Assembly: GCF_030372105.1 (NCBI RefSeq)
Contig: NZ_JAUDBQ010000006.1
Location: 142,403 to 206,402 of the forward strand
DNA length: 64,000 nt
Direction: 5' to 3'
Source of the DNA: Cellulomonas cellasea
GTDB taxonomy: Bacteria > Actinomycetota > Actinomycetes > Actinomycetales > Cellulomonadaceae
The notes beneath the pieces were generated by a model that worked only from the letters and a program-made list of their open reading frames with translations, did no database searches and was not told the origin of the DNA. Made by a program: the position numbers and the translations under genes. Within the stretch, counting starts at the first letter, position 1; every line of letters begins with the position of its first letter. Shown one piece after another: positions 55,309 to 63,966 of the stretch.

Positions 55309-56864
55309 CCGCCCCCCGCTGGGCCGCTCGACTCACGCGCGCCGCGTCGGGCCTGGTGGTGCTGGGCACTGTCGGCGCCGTCGTGGGCGCCGCTGGCATC
55401 GTCGCCGCGCCCGCCCCGGAGCCGGTCCCGGCCACGCTCATCGAGGTGGAGCCCGCGCGCACCACCCTCGTGTGCCCAGGGCCGTTGCAGCAGCCCGAGG
55501 CCACGAGCGTCGGGGGCTTCGACACGACGCCCGTCGCGCCGGTGCTCCGGGTGCGCGGGCTCAGCGTCCCGGGCGCCGCGGACGACGCGGCGCCCGCCGA
55601 GATGACCCTGCTCGGGGAGGGCGCGGCCACTGTCGAGCTCACCGGCCGGTCTGCCCGCACCGCAGTCCTCGCCGACGCCGCGGCGCCGGTGCTGTTGCAG
55701 GGCGACGCGCAGGACGGGAGCCCCGCCTGGCTGGCGGGCGCCACCTCGGCGCGGGTCTCCGCCGGAGACCTGCGCGGGCTCGCCGCGGCGGGCTGCCAGG
55801 CCCCAGCCTCGGACCTGTGGCTCGTGGGCGGCAGCACCGAGATCGGCAGCTCCGCCTTCCTGGTCATCGAGAACCCCGGCGCCACCACGACGGACGTCGC
55901 GGTCGAGCTCTGGGGGCCGGCAGGCCAGATCGACCTCGCCGGCTCCGCCCGCTACCTGGTGGCCCCCGGCGCGCAGCGGGTGGTCGTGCTCTCCGGAGTT
56001 GCCGCCGAGCAGCGCCGCCTGGTGGCCCACCTGACCACCACCGGCGGCGCGGTCTCGGCGTATCTGCAGGACTCCCGGCTCCGGGGATTCACCGCCGCGG
56101 GCACCGACCTGGTGGTTCCGGGCGCGCCGCCCGCCGCACGGCAGGTCGTCGCCGGGGTCCTAGTCGAGGAGTCCAGCGTCGACGATGTGAACCAGCCCGT
56201 GCTGCGCCTGCTCGCCCCCGGCGCCGACGGCTCGACGGCGCGGCTGACGCTGCTCGGCGAGGACGGCCCCGTGTCGCTCCCCGGCGCCGACGAGATCCCG
56301 CTGACCGGGGGAGTGGTGACCGACGTCCCCTTGGGCGGGCTGCCCGCAGGGGCCTACACCGTGGTGGTCGACGCTGACGTGCCGCTCGTCGCCGCCGCCA
56401 TGCTGACCCGGGCCGGGGCGCCCAGCGAGCTCGACCCCACCCCGACGCTCGAGCGCGCCTGGGCGGCCGCGGCGGCCCCAGCGGCAGGCGGGCTCGTCGC
56501 GACCGCCGCAGGCGCCGACTCGACGATCCTGATCGCCCGGGCGCCGCAGGAGGGCGACCCAGCGCAGGCCGGTCCCGGCGAGGTGGTGCTGCGCGCCTAC
56601 GGACAGCGGGGCGAGGTGCTCGGCGAGCAGGCCGTGCCGGTCGCGGCGGGCCACACGGCGCGCGTCGCGTTGTCGGGGCTCGGCGCCGGGGTCACCGGCG
56701 TCGAGGTGGTCGCTCCCGACGACGATCCGGTGTGGGCGTTCGCGGTGGTGGCGGAGGTCGTCCAGCCGGACGGCGTGCTGGCCGCGGTCCTGGGCCCCGC
56801 GCCCGCGGCGCCGGGGGCGATGCGGGTCAGTGTCCGCCAGGGCAGCGCGCTGGGCCTGGGCTGA
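55305..56864 (+). CDS. DUF5719 family secreted or anchored protein
   Basis: 519 residues. A signal anchor (ASGLVVLGTVGAVVGAAGIVAA, residues about 14-35) is followed by a long Ala/Gly/Val-rich extracytoplasmic region of likely beta-sandwich repeats, with LVCPGPLQQPE early and QDSRLRGFTAAGTDLV in the middle. It matches DUF5719, found in actinobacteria directly after the giant GT2. It is translated in overlap with that gene (ATGA), so it is probably an outer partner of the GT. Two Cys (about 62 and 165) could pair. No catalytic motif seen. Confidence 0.83.
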   Translation: MTAPRWAARLTRAASGLVVLGTVGAVVGAAGIVAAPAPEPVPATLIEVEPARTTLVCPGPLQQPEATSVGGFDTTPVAPVLRVRGLSVPGAADDAAPAEMTLLGEGAATVELTGRSARTAVLADAAAPVLLQGDAQDGSPAWLAGATSARVSAGDLRGLAAAGCQAPASDLWLVGGSTEIGSSAFLVIENPGATTTDVAVELWGPAGQIDLAGSARYLVAPGAQRVVVLSGVAAEQRRLVAHLTTTGGAVSAYLQDSRLRGFTAAGTDLVVPGAPPAARQVVAGVLVEESSVDDVNQPVLRLLAPGADGSTARLTLLGEDGPVSLPGADEIPLTGGVVTDVPLGGLPAGAYTVVVDADVPLVAAAMLTRAGAPSELDPTPTLERAWAAAAAPAAGGLVATAAGADSTILIARAPQEGDPAQAGPGEVVLRAYGQRGEVLGEQAVPVAAGHTARVALSGLGAGVTGVEVVAPDDDPVWAFAVVAEVVQPDGVLAAVLGPAPAAPGAMRVSVRQGSALGLG

Positions 56865-56936
56865 CGCCTAGCACGACGGGGGCTGACGCCTTGCCACGGG
56901 GCTGCTGCCCAGCGTGGCGGCCCAGCGCGGTGCGGC

Positions 56937-57794
56937 TCAGCGCGCGGCGCGCAGCTCGAGGTGCTCGCGCGCCTTGAGCCCGACCTGGCCGACGGCCCGC
57001 ACGGGCCACTGGTACCAGCGGTGGTACCGGCGGCGCAGGTACAGCGCGGCGCTCGCGTGGTGGGCGGAGATCATGCGGGCGGGCCGCTCCCGCCAGGAGG
57101 TGCCGCCGACGTGCGTCACGCGGGCGCTGGGCACGTACAGGTTCTCCCAGCCGGCCTGGCCGAGCCGCTCGCCCAGGTCGAGGTCCTCGAAGAACATGAA
57201 GTACGAGCTGTCGAACCCGCCGACCTGCTCGAACGCCTCACGCCGCAGCAGCAGGCAGGCGCCGGACAGCCATCCGGCGGCGCGCTCGGCCCCGGCGACC
57301 TGCTGGCGCTGCTGGTAGGCGCGGGTCCAAGGGTTCGACGGCCACACGCGCGCGAAGAGCGCGTGCCCGGCGCCCTGGGTCAGCGACGGGAGCTCGCGCG
57401 CCGACGGGTAGACGGTGCCGTCCGGGTTGAGCAGCGCCGGGCCGAGCGACCCCGCGCGCGGGTGGCGCTCCGCGGCCTCGAGCAAGTCGTCGAGGGAGCC
57501 GGGGCCCCACACGAGGTCGGAGTTCGCGACCACGAGCCACGGCGCGTCAGCCCCCTCGGCTCCGGCATTCGCCCCTGAGCCGTAGCCGAGGTTCGCCCCT
57601 GGGGTGAGCACCCGGGCGCCATGGGCCTCGGCGACGGCGCGGGTGACCGTGTCATCCGTCCCGTTGTCCACCAGGACCAACTCCACCGGCAGGCGGCTGG
57701 CGCCCTGGAGTGAGACGGCGAAGTCCTTCAGCTCGGCTCCGGGGTTGAAGACGACGCAGACGACACGGACGTGGGCGGGGCCGGCGGTGCTCAT
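56937..57794 (-). CDS. wbbL: Rhamnosyltransferase, WbbL-like GT2
   Basis: 285 residues with VRVVCVVFNPGAELKDFAVS, LVLVDNGTDDTV, NLGYGSGANAG, WLVVANSDLVWGP (metal site) and GFDSSYFMFFEDLDLGERLG. In mycobacteria WbbL adds L-rhamnose from dTDP-rhamnose to decaprenyl-pyrophosphoryl-GlcNAc, the linker that joins the wall polysaccharide to peptidoglycan. The assignment uses the sequence pattern plus the shared neighbourhood with whiB2, rmlD and LCP genes. The acceptor here is inferred. A TAACCT box nine bases before the ATG suggests a near-leaderless mRNA. Confidence 0.8.
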   Translation of the reverse strand: MSTAGPAHVRVVCVVFNPGAELKDFAVSLQGASRLPVELVLVDNGTDDTVTRAVAEAHGARVLTPGANLGYGSGANAGAEGADAPWLVVANSDLVWGPGSLDDLLEAAERHPRAGSLGPALLNPDGTVYPSARELPSLTQGAGHALFARVWPSNPWTRAYQQRQQVAGAERAAGWLSGACLLLRREAFEQVGGFDSSYFMFFEDLDLGERLGQAGWENLYVPSARVTHVGGTSWRERPARMISAHHASAALYLRRRYHRWYQWPVRAVGQVGLKAREHLELRAAR

Positions 57795-57803
57795 GGTCGG
57801 ATC

Positions 57804-57809
57804 AGGTTA
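57804..57809 (-). promoter_or_regulatory. -10 box of wbbL
   Basis: TAACCT on the minus strand, nine bases before the wbbL ATG and overlapping the stop of the metallopeptidase-like gene. Confidence 0.45.
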
Positions 57810-58262
57810 GTGCCCGTCCCGGTACTGCGGGTCCACGTCTTCGGGGGAACGCCCGAGCAGGTGCGCGACCTGCTCCACGACGACCTCGCGGACGAGGTCC
57901 TCCAGGTCGTCGTCGTCCAGCGCGCGGGTCTCCACCGGTCGGCGGTACACGACGACGCGCGCCGGGAGGCCCGCGTCGGCCGGGAAGCAGCGGCCCAGCG
58001 GGACGCCGCCCCGCTCCCACGGGGCGGGGTTCGAGGGCGGCACATCCTCGACGGCGAACTCGGTGCCCTCGAGCTGGCGGGACCATCGGCGCTCGAGCCG
58101 CTCCACCGCGGCGAGCACCAGGTCGTCGAAGCGCTCGGCGCGCGAACGGGCAGCGGGGACGCCCGCCGGGAGCAGCGGGCCGCGCAGGCCACGGCCGCGC
58201 CGGTCGCGGCGTCGCACCGGGCGGGGGTCGCCGGCGGGCTGGCGCTGGACGGGGGAGCTCAC
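57807..58262 (-). CDS. Degenerate zincin-like metallopeptidase-family protein (Rv3259-like)
   Basis: 151 residues. The fold-family pattern is clear: RSRAERFDDLVLAAVERLE in the first half, VEDVPPSNPAPWE, then PARVVVYRRPVETRA and LEDLVREVVVEQVAHLLG at the end. In active relatives the last helix carries HExxH; here the two zinc His positions read Val and Ala (VEQVA), so catalysis is unlikely. M. tuberculosis Rv3259 occupies the same place between whiB2 and DUF3499. The basic Arg-rich N-terminus is of low complexity. TACAGT-N6-GTG supports the GTG at 58262. Confidence 0.82.
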   Translation of the reverse strand: MSSPVQRQPAGDPRPVRRRDRRGRGLRGPLLPAGVPAARSRAERFDDLVLAAVERLERRWSRQLEGTEFAVEDVPPSNPAPWERGGVPLGRCFPADAGLPARVVVYRRPVETRALDDDDLEDLVREVVVEQVAHLLGRSPEDVDPQYRDGH

Positions 58263-58268
58263 CTGGGC

Positions 58269-58274
58269 ACTGTA
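58269..58274 (-). promoter_or_regulatory. Leaderless -10 box of the metallopeptidase-like gene
   Basis: TACAGT on the minus strand, six bases before the GTG at 58262. It is back-to-back with the leaderless DUF3499 promoter 50 bases away. Confidence 0.6.
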
Positions 58275-58323
58275 GCCCGCGGCGGGCGGCGCGGCGTGGG
58301 CGCTGTCGGGCGCTCCCGAGCGG

Positions 58324-58329
58324 TACGGT
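58324..58329 (+). promoter_or_regulatory. Leaderless -10 box of the DUF3499 gene
   Basis: TACGGT, seven bases before the GTG at 58337. Confidence 0.6.
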
Positions 58330-58336
58330 CTGCCCT

Positions 58337-58732
58337 GTGAGATCCGTCCGGCAGTGTTCGCGCACGGCATGCGGCCGTGCAGCCGTCGCCACCCTGACCT
58401 ACGTGTACGCGGACTCCACGGCGGTGCTCGGCCCGTTGGCCCACAACGCCGAGCCGCACTCCTACGACTTGTGCGTCGAGCACGCGGGCCGGCTCACGGC
58501 TCCGCGCGGCTGGGAGGTCGTCCGGCTCACTCCCGAGTTCGTCGAGGCGGGCCCGAGCCAGGACGACCTGCTGGCGCTCGCGGACGCGGTGCGCGAGGCG
58601 GGCCGCCCGCGCACGGGCACCGTTCCGGCGGTGTCCGAGCCGGCCTCCGGCCTGGCCCCGCTCGCGACGCTCGCGGAGGCGAACGCCCCACGGCGCGGCC
58701 ACCTGCGCATCCTTCGGTCGGACGAGGGTTGA
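58337..58732 (+). CDS. DUF3499 family protein
   Basis: 131 residues. The N-terminal half has the family pattern QCSRTACGRAAVATLTYVY, then LGPLAHNAEPHSYDLCVEHA and PRGWEVVRL. Three Cys and a His could hold a zinc. The C-terminal half is variable and low in complexity. DUF3499 is confined to actinobacteria and lies between the Rv3259-like gene and phosphomannomutase in mycobacteria; here a zinc-ribbon gene and galE intervene. Function unknown. Confidence 0.9.
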   Translation: MRSVRQCSRTACGRAAVATLTYVYADSTAVLGPLAHNAEPHSYDLCVEHAGRLTAPRGWEVVRLTPEFVEAGPSQDDLLALADAVREAGRPRTGTVPAVSEPASGLAPLATLAEANAPRRGHLRILRSDEG

Positions 58733-58738
58733 TCGTCG

Positions 58739-59044
58739 GTGTCGATCCCCGGGCCGGAGAAGCGCTCCCGCGCGCCACGCAGCCGCGCTGCGGCGCCCTC
58801 GCAGCCGTTGGGCTCGTTGAGCCAGTCCGAGTCCCGGGCCGGCTTCCAGGTGGAGACGTGCTCCGAGTGCGGAGGGCAGTCGCTCACCCGGCTGCGGATG
58901 ACGTTGGGCGACGGGCTCCCGGTCCTGTTCGTGTCGTGCCATGACTGCGAGGGCAAGGCGTGGTTCCGCGCCGACGCCGACGGCTCCGAGTTGACCCGCG
59001 ACGACGTCATCGCGCGGAGCGGCAAGCGGGACCGCAAGGGCTGA
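58739..59044 (+). CDS. Small zinc-ribbon protein of unknown function
   Basis: 101 residues. After a basic Ser/Arg/Pro-rich N-terminus (1-34) come two Cys pairs, CSECGG (about 42-45) and CHDCEG (about 67-70), spaced as in a zinc ribbon, with VLFVSCHDCEGKAWFR between strand and loop. The GTG start is six bases after the DUF3499 stop, so the two are probably co-transcribed. I do not recognise a named family. Confidence 0.72.
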   Translation: MSIPGPEKRSRAPRSRAAAPSQPLGSLSQSESRAGFQVETCSECGGQSLTRLRMTLGDGLPVLFVSCHDCEGKAWFRADADGSELTRDDVIARSGKRDRKG

Positions 59045-59063
59045 CGCGTCCGACGGCCCGCGC

Positions 59064-60068
59064 TCAGCGCGCGGCGAGCTCGGCCCGCACGGTGGAGCGG
59101 ACGATGTCGGCGAGGTCCCGCTCCGCGCGCCAGCCCAGGACGTCGACGGCGCGGTCCACCGCCGCGACGACCTGCGGGGGATCGCCGACCCGGCGGCCGA
59201 GCAGCTCGGGGACGACGGGGACGCCGGTCGCCACGGCGAAAGCGTCCAGCACCTCGAGCACAGACGAGCCCACGCCCGTGCCGATGTTGAGCACGTGGTC
59301 GGCTGGCGGTCCCTCGGCGTCGCGGGCGGCCCCGGCCACGTCGGCCGGGGCCGCCACGTGGTCCAGCGCGGCCACGTGCGCGTGGGCGAGGTCCAGCACA
59401 TGCACGTAGTCCCGGACGCAGGTGCCGTCCGGGGTGGGGTGGTCGGATCCGAAGACCAGCGGCGGCAGGCCGGCCCGCAGGCGGCGGAGCACGAGCGGGA
59501 CGAGGTTCTGCGCGGCGGGGTCGTGCAGGTCGTCCCAGCCGGCGCCCGCGACGTTGAAGTAGCGCAGCGACAGGCACGCCAGGCCCCAGGCCCGCGCGGC
59601 GTCGCGCACCAGCCACTCGCCCGCGAGCTTCGTCTCCCCGTAGGGGTTCATGGGGACAGTGGGGGAGGCCTCGGTGACGAGCGCGGAGCCTGGGGCGCCG
59701 TAGACCGCCGCCGAGGAGGAGAAGACCAGCGACGGCACGTCCGCCTGCTCCATGGCCTCCAGGACGTGGGCCAGGCCGCCGACGTTCTGGCGGTAGTACC
59801 ACGTCGGGCGCGCGACGGACTCGTCGACGCGTTTGCGCGCCGCGAGGTGGATGACCGCGCGGGCGCCCACCTCGACGAACAGCGCGGCGAGCCGCTCCAC
59901 CGTGCTGTCCGCCGCCAGGTCGGCCACCTCGAGACGTGCGTCCCCGACCCGCTCGGCGCGCCCTGCGCTCAGGTCGTCGACGACGACCACCTCGTCGCCC
60001 CGGGCCGCGAGCAGCCGGACGATGTGCGCGCCGATGTAGCCGGCCCCTCCGGTGACGATCACCGTCAT
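59064..60068 (-). CDS. galE: UDP-glucose 4-epimerase
   Basis: 334 residues. GalE interconverts UDP-glucose and UDP-galactose (or the N-acetyl forms). The NAD loop TGGAGYIGAHIV begins at residue 6, HLAARKRVDESV follows, SSSAAVYG holds the catalytic Ser, and NPYGETKLAGEW the Tyr-Lys pair. The ATG at 60068 has a CAGGGGGA site and gives the family start; upstream in-frame ATGs overlap the phosphomannomutase promoter. Supplies galactose-type donors for the surface glycans. Divergent from the phosphomannomutase gene. Confidence 0.92.
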   Translation of the reverse strand: MTVIVTGGAGYIGAHIVRLLAARGDEVVVVDDLSAGRAERVGDARLEVADLAADSTVERLAALFVEVGARAVIHLAARKRVDESVARPTWYYRQNVGGLAHVLEAMEQADVPSLVFSSSAAVYGAPGSALVTEASPTVPMNPYGETKLAGEWLVRDAARAWGLACLSLRYFNVAGAGWDDLHDPAAQNLVPLVLRRLRAGLPPLVFGSDHPTPDGTCVRDYVHVLDLAHAHVAALDHVAAPADVAGAARDAEGPPADHVLNIGTGVGSSVLEVLDAFAVATGVPVVPELLGRRVGDPPQVVAAVDRAVDVLGWRAERDLADIVRSTVRAELAAR

Positions 60069-60132
60069 GTGGTCCCCCTGCTCGTGTGCCCCGGCGAGCA
60101 TTCCCGATGCCGGGGACAGGCGCGCCTGCCGG

Positions 60133-60138
60133 TAGGGT
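60133..60138 (+). promoter_or_regulatory. Leaderless -10 box of the phosphomannomutase gene
   Basis: TAGGGT, six bases (GACGCT) before the GTG at 60145. There is no ribosome-binding site, as expected for a leaderless mRNA. Confidence 0.65.
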
Positions 60139-60144
60139 GACGCT

Positions 60145-61644
60145 GTGTCATCCCCCACTGGTCAGACGCCCGATAAGTCCGCTGCGGACACCTTCCCGGA
60201 CCTGTCCGGCCTGATCAAGGCCTATGACGTCCGCGGTGTCGTGCCCGCCGAGCTCAACCCCGAGGTCGCCCGCGCGATCGGCGCGGCCTTCGCCGACGTC
60301 GTGGTAGTCCCCGAGACGCCCGCCGGCCAGCGCCCGCGCGCGGTCATCGGCAACGACATGCGGCCCTCGGGCCCCGAGCTGGTCGCGGCCTTCGCCGACG
60401 GCCTGGCCGGACGCGGCGTCGACGTGACGCTGATCGGCCTGGCGTCCACCGACGGCCTCTACTTCGCCTCCGGCTCGCTCGACATCCCCGGCGCGATGTT
60501 CACCGCGAGCCACAACCCCGCGCAGTACAACGGCATCAAGCTGTGCCGCGCCGGCGCCCGCCCCGTCGGGCAGGACTCCGGACTCGCCCAGGTGCGCGAG
60601 CTCGCGTCGCGGTACCTCGCCCTCGGCGTGGAGCCCGTGGACGGCGTGGCCCGCGGCACGATCGACGAGCAGGACTTGCTGCCCGAGTACGCTGCGTTCC
60701 TGCGCTCGCTGGTCGACCTGTCCGGCATCCGCCCGCTCAAGGTCGTCGTCGACGCGGGCAACGGGATGGGCGGCTTCACCGCGCCGGCCGTGCTCGGCAC
60801 AGGCGCCGGTCTGCCCGAGCTGCCGCTCGAGATCGTCCCGCTGTACTTCGAGCTCGACGGCACGTTCCCCAACCACGAGGCCAACCCCCTCGAGCCGGAG
60901 AACCTGCGCGACCTGCAGGCCGCTGTGGTCGAGCACGGCGCCGACATCGGGCTCGCCTTCGACGGCGACGCGGACCGCTGCTTCGTCATCGACGAGAACG
61001 GCGACCCCGTCAGCCCGTCGGCGATCACCGCCCTCGTCGGGCTGCGCGAGGTGGCCCGCGAACAGGCCGCCGGGCGGCCCACGCCCACGGTGATCCACAA
61101 CCTCATCACGTCCCAGGTGGTGCCCGACCTGGTCGGCGCGACCGGGGCGACGGTGGTGCGCACCCGCGTGGGGCACTCGTTCATCAAGGCCGAGATGGCC
61201 AAGCACGACGCGGTCTTCGGCGGCGAGCACAGCGCCCACTACTACTTCCGTGACTTCTTCTTCGCGGACACCGGCATGCTCGCGGCGTTGCACGTCCTCG
61301 CGGCGCTCGGCGGCCAGGAGCACCCGCTGTCCGCCCTCGCGGAGATCTACCAGCCCTACTCGGCGAGCGGCGAGATCAACTCGCGCGTCGCCGACGTGCC
61401 CGCAGCGCGCGCCCGCGTGGTGCAGGCCTACGTCACCGAGGAGGGCGCGGGCCCCGTCACCGTCGACGAGCTCGACGGCTTGACGGTGTCGCACTGGGAC
61501 GCCACCCCGCAGTGGTGGTTCAACCTCCGCGCCTCGAACACCGAGCCGCTGCTGCGGCTCAACGTCGAGGCCGCCGACGAGGACATCATGATCAAGGTGC
61601 GCGACGACGTGCTCGCGCTCGTGCGCCAGGCCGAGGAGGACTGA
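60145..61644 (+). CDS. manB: Phosphomannomutase/phosphoglucomutase
   Basis: 499 residues. It interconverts mannose-6-phosphate and mannose-1-phosphate (and often the glucose forms), providing precursors for GDP-mannose and, with glucose, for dTDP-glucose. Motifs: [14 protein letters not shown] with the phospho-Ser, [12 protein letters not shown] as the metal loop, [11 protein letters not shown] for sugar binding and [15 protein letters not shown] for phosphate binding. Length and order are normal for the alpha-D-phosphohexomutase family. The Trm112-like gene follows after one base. Mycobacteria have this gene in the same neighbourhood. Confidence 0.95.
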   Translation: MSSPTGQTPDKSAADTFPDLSGLIKAYDVRGVVPAELNPEVARAIGAAFADVVVVPETPAGQRPRAVIGNDMRPSGPELVAAFADGLAGRGVDVTLIGLASTDGLYFASGSLDIPGAMFTASHNPAQYNGIKLCRAGARPVGQDSGLAQVRELASRYLALGVEPVDGVARGTIDEQDLLPEYAAFLRSLVDLSGIRPLKVVVDAGNGMGGFTAPAVLGTGAGLPELPLEIVPLYFELDGTFPNHEANPLEPENLRDLQAAVVEHGADIGLAFDGDADRCFVIDENGDPVSPSAITALVGLREVAREQAAGRPTPTVIHNLITSQVVPDLVGATGATVVRTRVGHSFIKAEMAKHDAVFGGEHSAHYYFRDFFFADTGMLAALHVLAALGGQEHPLSALAEIYQPYSASGEINSRVADVPAARARVVQAYVTEEGAGPVTVDELDGLTVSHWDATPQWWFNLRASNTEPLLRLNVEAADEDIMIKVRDDVLALVRQAEED

Positions 61645-61645
61645 C

Positions 61646-61852
61646 ATGTCGGAAGAGAACACCGCTGTGGGGATTGAGCCGTGGCTGCGCGAGATCCTGC
61701 GCTGTCCGGTGACCGGGGCGACGCTCGTCGACGCCGTCGGCCCCGAAGGGCAGCCCGAACTGCACTCCACCGACGCCGAGAACCCGCTGGCGTACCCCGT
61801 GCGGGACGGCATTCCGGTGCTGCTCGCCGACGAGGCGCGCTCGCTGCGCTGA
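61646..61852 (+). CDS. Trm112-like small protein
   Basis: 68 residues with the Trm112/YcaR pattern [17 protein letters not shown] near the N-terminus and [19 protein letters not shown] at the end. Only one Cys remains of the zinc site, as in many bacterial members. Eukaryotic Trm112 activates methyltransferases; the bacterial role is unclear. Its ATG is two bases after the phosphomannomutase stop, with GAGGA as ribosome-binding site inside that gene, so it is co-translated. Confidence 0.85.
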   Translation: MSEENTAVGIEPWLREILRCPVTGATLVDAVGPEGQPELHSTDAENPLAYPVRDGIPVLLADEARSLR

Positions 61853-61939
61853 CACGCTGACAGTGCCCCCGCACTGGCGTGCTGCCGGCCTGGGGCCGCT
61901 GCGCCGCCGCGAGTGTCGGTGGGGCTGTCCGCTGTGACC

Positions 61940-61945
61940 TAGTAT
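61940..61945 (+). promoter_or_regulatory. Possible -10 box of the cation transporter gene
   Basis: TAGTAT, about 78 bases before the ATG. The predicted start of transcription falls in the left arm of the inverted repeat 61949-61975. Confidence 0.4.
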
Positions 61946-61948
61946 TCC

Positions 61949-61975
61949 CGCTGGCCGTCGTCGCGGCGGCCAGCG
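61949..61975. promoter_or_regulatory. Inverted repeat in the leader of the cation transporter gene
   Basis: Perfect 9-base arms (CGCTGGCCG and CGGCCAGCG) with a 9-base spacer, placed at the predicted transcription start. It could be a metal-regulator operator or a leader hairpin. Confidence 0.4.
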
Positions 61976-62022
61976 TGAGCGTGCCGTACGGCCGCTGCGC
62001 CTGGTGCGACCAGGAGGAACAC

Positions 62023-62961
62023 ATGGCCCACGGTGGCGGCACGAAGGCGATCGTCGCGGCGCTGGTCGCCAACCTCGGCATCGCGGTGACGAAGTTCATC
62101 GCCTACCTGCTCACTGCGTCGAGCTCGATGCTGGCGGAGGCGGTGCACTCCCTCGCGGACTCCGGCAACCAGGCGCTGTTGCTGGTTGGCGGCCGCAGGG
62201 CGCGCCGCGCGGCGGACGCGCGCCACCCGTTCGGCTATGGGCGCGAGCGGTACGTGTACGCGTTCATCGTCTCGATCGTGCTGTTCACGCTCGGTGGCGT
62301 GTTCGCCCTGTACGAGGCGTGGCACAAGTGGGAGGACCCGCACCCGATCGACTCGTGGCAGTGGGTGCCCATCGCGGTGCTGCTCGCGGCCATCGTGATG
62401 GAGAGCTTCTCGTTCCGCACCGCCATCCGCGAGGCCAACCCGTTGCGCGGCTCGCAGTCGTGGACGCAGTTCATCCGCCGCGCCAAGGCGCCGGAGCTGC
62501 CGGTGGTGCTCCTCGAGGACTTCGGCGCGCTGGTCGGCCTGGTGCTGGCCCTCGGCGGCGTGTCGATGACGCTGGTCACCGACGACGGGCGCTGGGACGC
62601 GGCGGGCACGGCGTGCATCGGCGCCCTCTTGGTGGTCATCGCGGTGGTGCTCGCCCTGGAGACGAAGTCGCTGCTGCTGGGCGAGTCGGCCACGGAGCAG
62701 GACGTGGACGCGATCGAGGCGGCCCTGGTCGGGGACGGCGTCCGCTCGCTCATCCACTTGCGCACGCTGCACCTGGGGCCCGAGGAGCTGCTGGTCGCCG
62801 CGAAGATCGAGATCGCGCCGACAGCGTCCGCGGCGGAGATCGCGGCGGCCATCGACGCCGCCGAGCAGCGGGTGCGCGCCGCGGTGCCGATCGCCACGGC
62901 CATCTACCTGGAGCCTGATCTGCGCCGCGGGGCCACGGCAGCCGAGGCGGCCGCGGGCTGA
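62023..62961 (+). CDS. Cation diffusion facilitator (zinc/iron/manganese-type efflux)
   Basis: 312 residues with six helices and a cytoplasmic C-terminal domain of about 90 residues. Helix 2 holds AEAVHSLADSGNQALLL with the metal-binding HxxxD pair. In helix 5 the usual HxxxD is replaced by LLEDFGALVGLV, an acidic variant seen in one actinobacterial subgroup. HPFGYGRERYVYAF follows helix 2. Exchanges metal for protons across the membrane. The ATG has a perfect AGGAGG site. The frame is open upstream to a GTG at 61975, adding a CAWC-containing stretch, but the strong site favours the ATG. Confidence 0.92.
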   Translation: MAHGGGTKAIVAALVANLGIAVTKFIAYLLTASSSMLAEAVHSLADSGNQALLLVGGRRARRAADARHPFGYGRERYVYAFIVSIVLFTLGGVFALYEAWHKWEDPHPIDSWQWVPIAVLLAAIVMESFSFRTAIREANPLRGSQSWTQFIRRAKAPELPVVLLEDFGALVGLVLALGGVSMTLVTDDGRWDAAGTACIGALLVVIAVVLALETKSLLLGESATEQDVDAIEAALVGDGVRSLIHLRTLHLGPEELLVAAKIEIAPTASAAEIAAAIDAAEQRVRAAVPIATAIYLEPDLRRGATAAEAAAG

Positions 62962-62982
62962 CGCGCGCATCGGCCACATGAC

Positions 62983-63020
62983 GACGGGCCCGGACCGCTG
63001 TGCTGCGGTCCGGGCCCGTC
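62983..63020. terminator. Bidirectional hairpin between convergent genes
   Basis: A perfect 16-base stem (62983-62998 with 63005-63020) and 6-base loop between the cation transporter and the binding-protein gene on the other strand. Confidence 0.85.
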
Positions 63021-63054
63021 ATCGTGTGGTGCGAGGGTCAAGCCCTCAGCGGGC

Positions 63055-63966
63055 TTATGCCTGCGCGGCGGCCTTGAGGTCGTCGACGAAGGTCGGGTTC
63101 GCGTCGAGCCACGTGCGCACGGCGATCTCGGGGGAGGCGCCGTTGCCCTCATAGATGAGGTTCTCCAGCGAGAAGAGCTGCTCGTCGGTCAGGCGGAAGG
63201 CCTTGATCCAGGACGAGAGCGTCGGGTAGTCCGCGGTGAAGTCGGTGCGGCCCATCGAGTGGATCTCCTCAGCGGCGCCGAGCGCGCCCTCCGGGTCCTC
63301 GAGGTCGCGGATCGGGTACGCGTCGTAGGCCCAGTGCGGGCGCCACAGGGTCGCCACGATCTGCTCGCCCGCGTCGGTGGCGCCCTTGAGCTCGGCGAGC
63401 ATCGCCGGCGTCGAGGAGATGAGCAGGTCCATGCCCTCGAGCCCGTAGGCCGGGATGACGGAGTCCTGGACGATGCGGGTCAGCCCGGCGCCCGCCTCGA
63501 TGCCGACGATCCGGTTGCCGGCCGCGGACGACGCGTCGGCGAGGTCGCTGAGCGAGGTGATCGGCGAGTCCTCGTTGACGACGACTGTCAGCTTGGCGTT
63601 GTCGTACCAGGCGCCGAGGTCCTCCATGTCGTCGCCGTACTCGTCGAGGTAGTCCGCGTGCGTCTCCGGCAGCCACATGTCGAAGTTGACGTCGAAGTCA
63701 CCGCCGGACATGCCCGTGTAGATGATGCCGGGGTCGGCCTCCTGGTTGGTGACCGTGTAGCCCTCGTCCTCGAGGATCGCCGCGAACAGGTGGGACACGG
63801 CGATGCCCTCGTCCCAGCCGGAGTGGATCCCGATCGAGACCGTGGACAGGTCGCCGTTGTCGAGGCGCTCGTCGGCGGCGTCGGCGGTGGCCGAGCAGGC
63901 GGTGAGGCCCAGCGACAGGACGGCGGCGGTGGCGAGGGCGAGATGACGTGACGTGCGGTGGGTCAT
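63055..63966 (-). CDS. Glycine betaine/choline-type ABC transporter substrate-binding lipoprotein
   Basis: 303 residues. A lipoprotein signal ends in LGLTACS, with lipidated Cys24. The mature part matches the OpuAC fold: VSIGIHSGWDEGIAVSHLF, VNFDMWLPETHADYL, GIEAGAGLTRIVQD and VATLWRPHWAYDAYPI, in which the Trp and Tyr residues can build the aromatic cage around a quaternary ammonium ion. An AGGAAGGA site precedes the ATG. Permease and ATPase genes are probably beyond the right edge. Likely osmoprotectant uptake. Confidence 0.9.
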   Translation of the reverse strand: MTHRTSRHLALATAAVLSLGLTACSATADAADERLDNGDLSTVSIGIHSGWDEGIAVSHLFAAILEDEGYTVTNQEADPGIIYTGMSGGDFDVNFDMWLPETHADYLDEYGDDMEDLGAWYDNAKLTVVVNEDSPITSLSDLADASSAAGNRIVGIEAGAGLTRIVQDSVIPAYGLEGMDLLISSTPAMLAELKGATDAGEQIVATLWRPHWAYDAYPIRDLEDPEGALGAAEEIHSMGRTDFTADYPTLSSWIKAFRLTDEQLFSLENLIYEGNGASPEIAVRTWLDANPTFVDDLKAAAQA

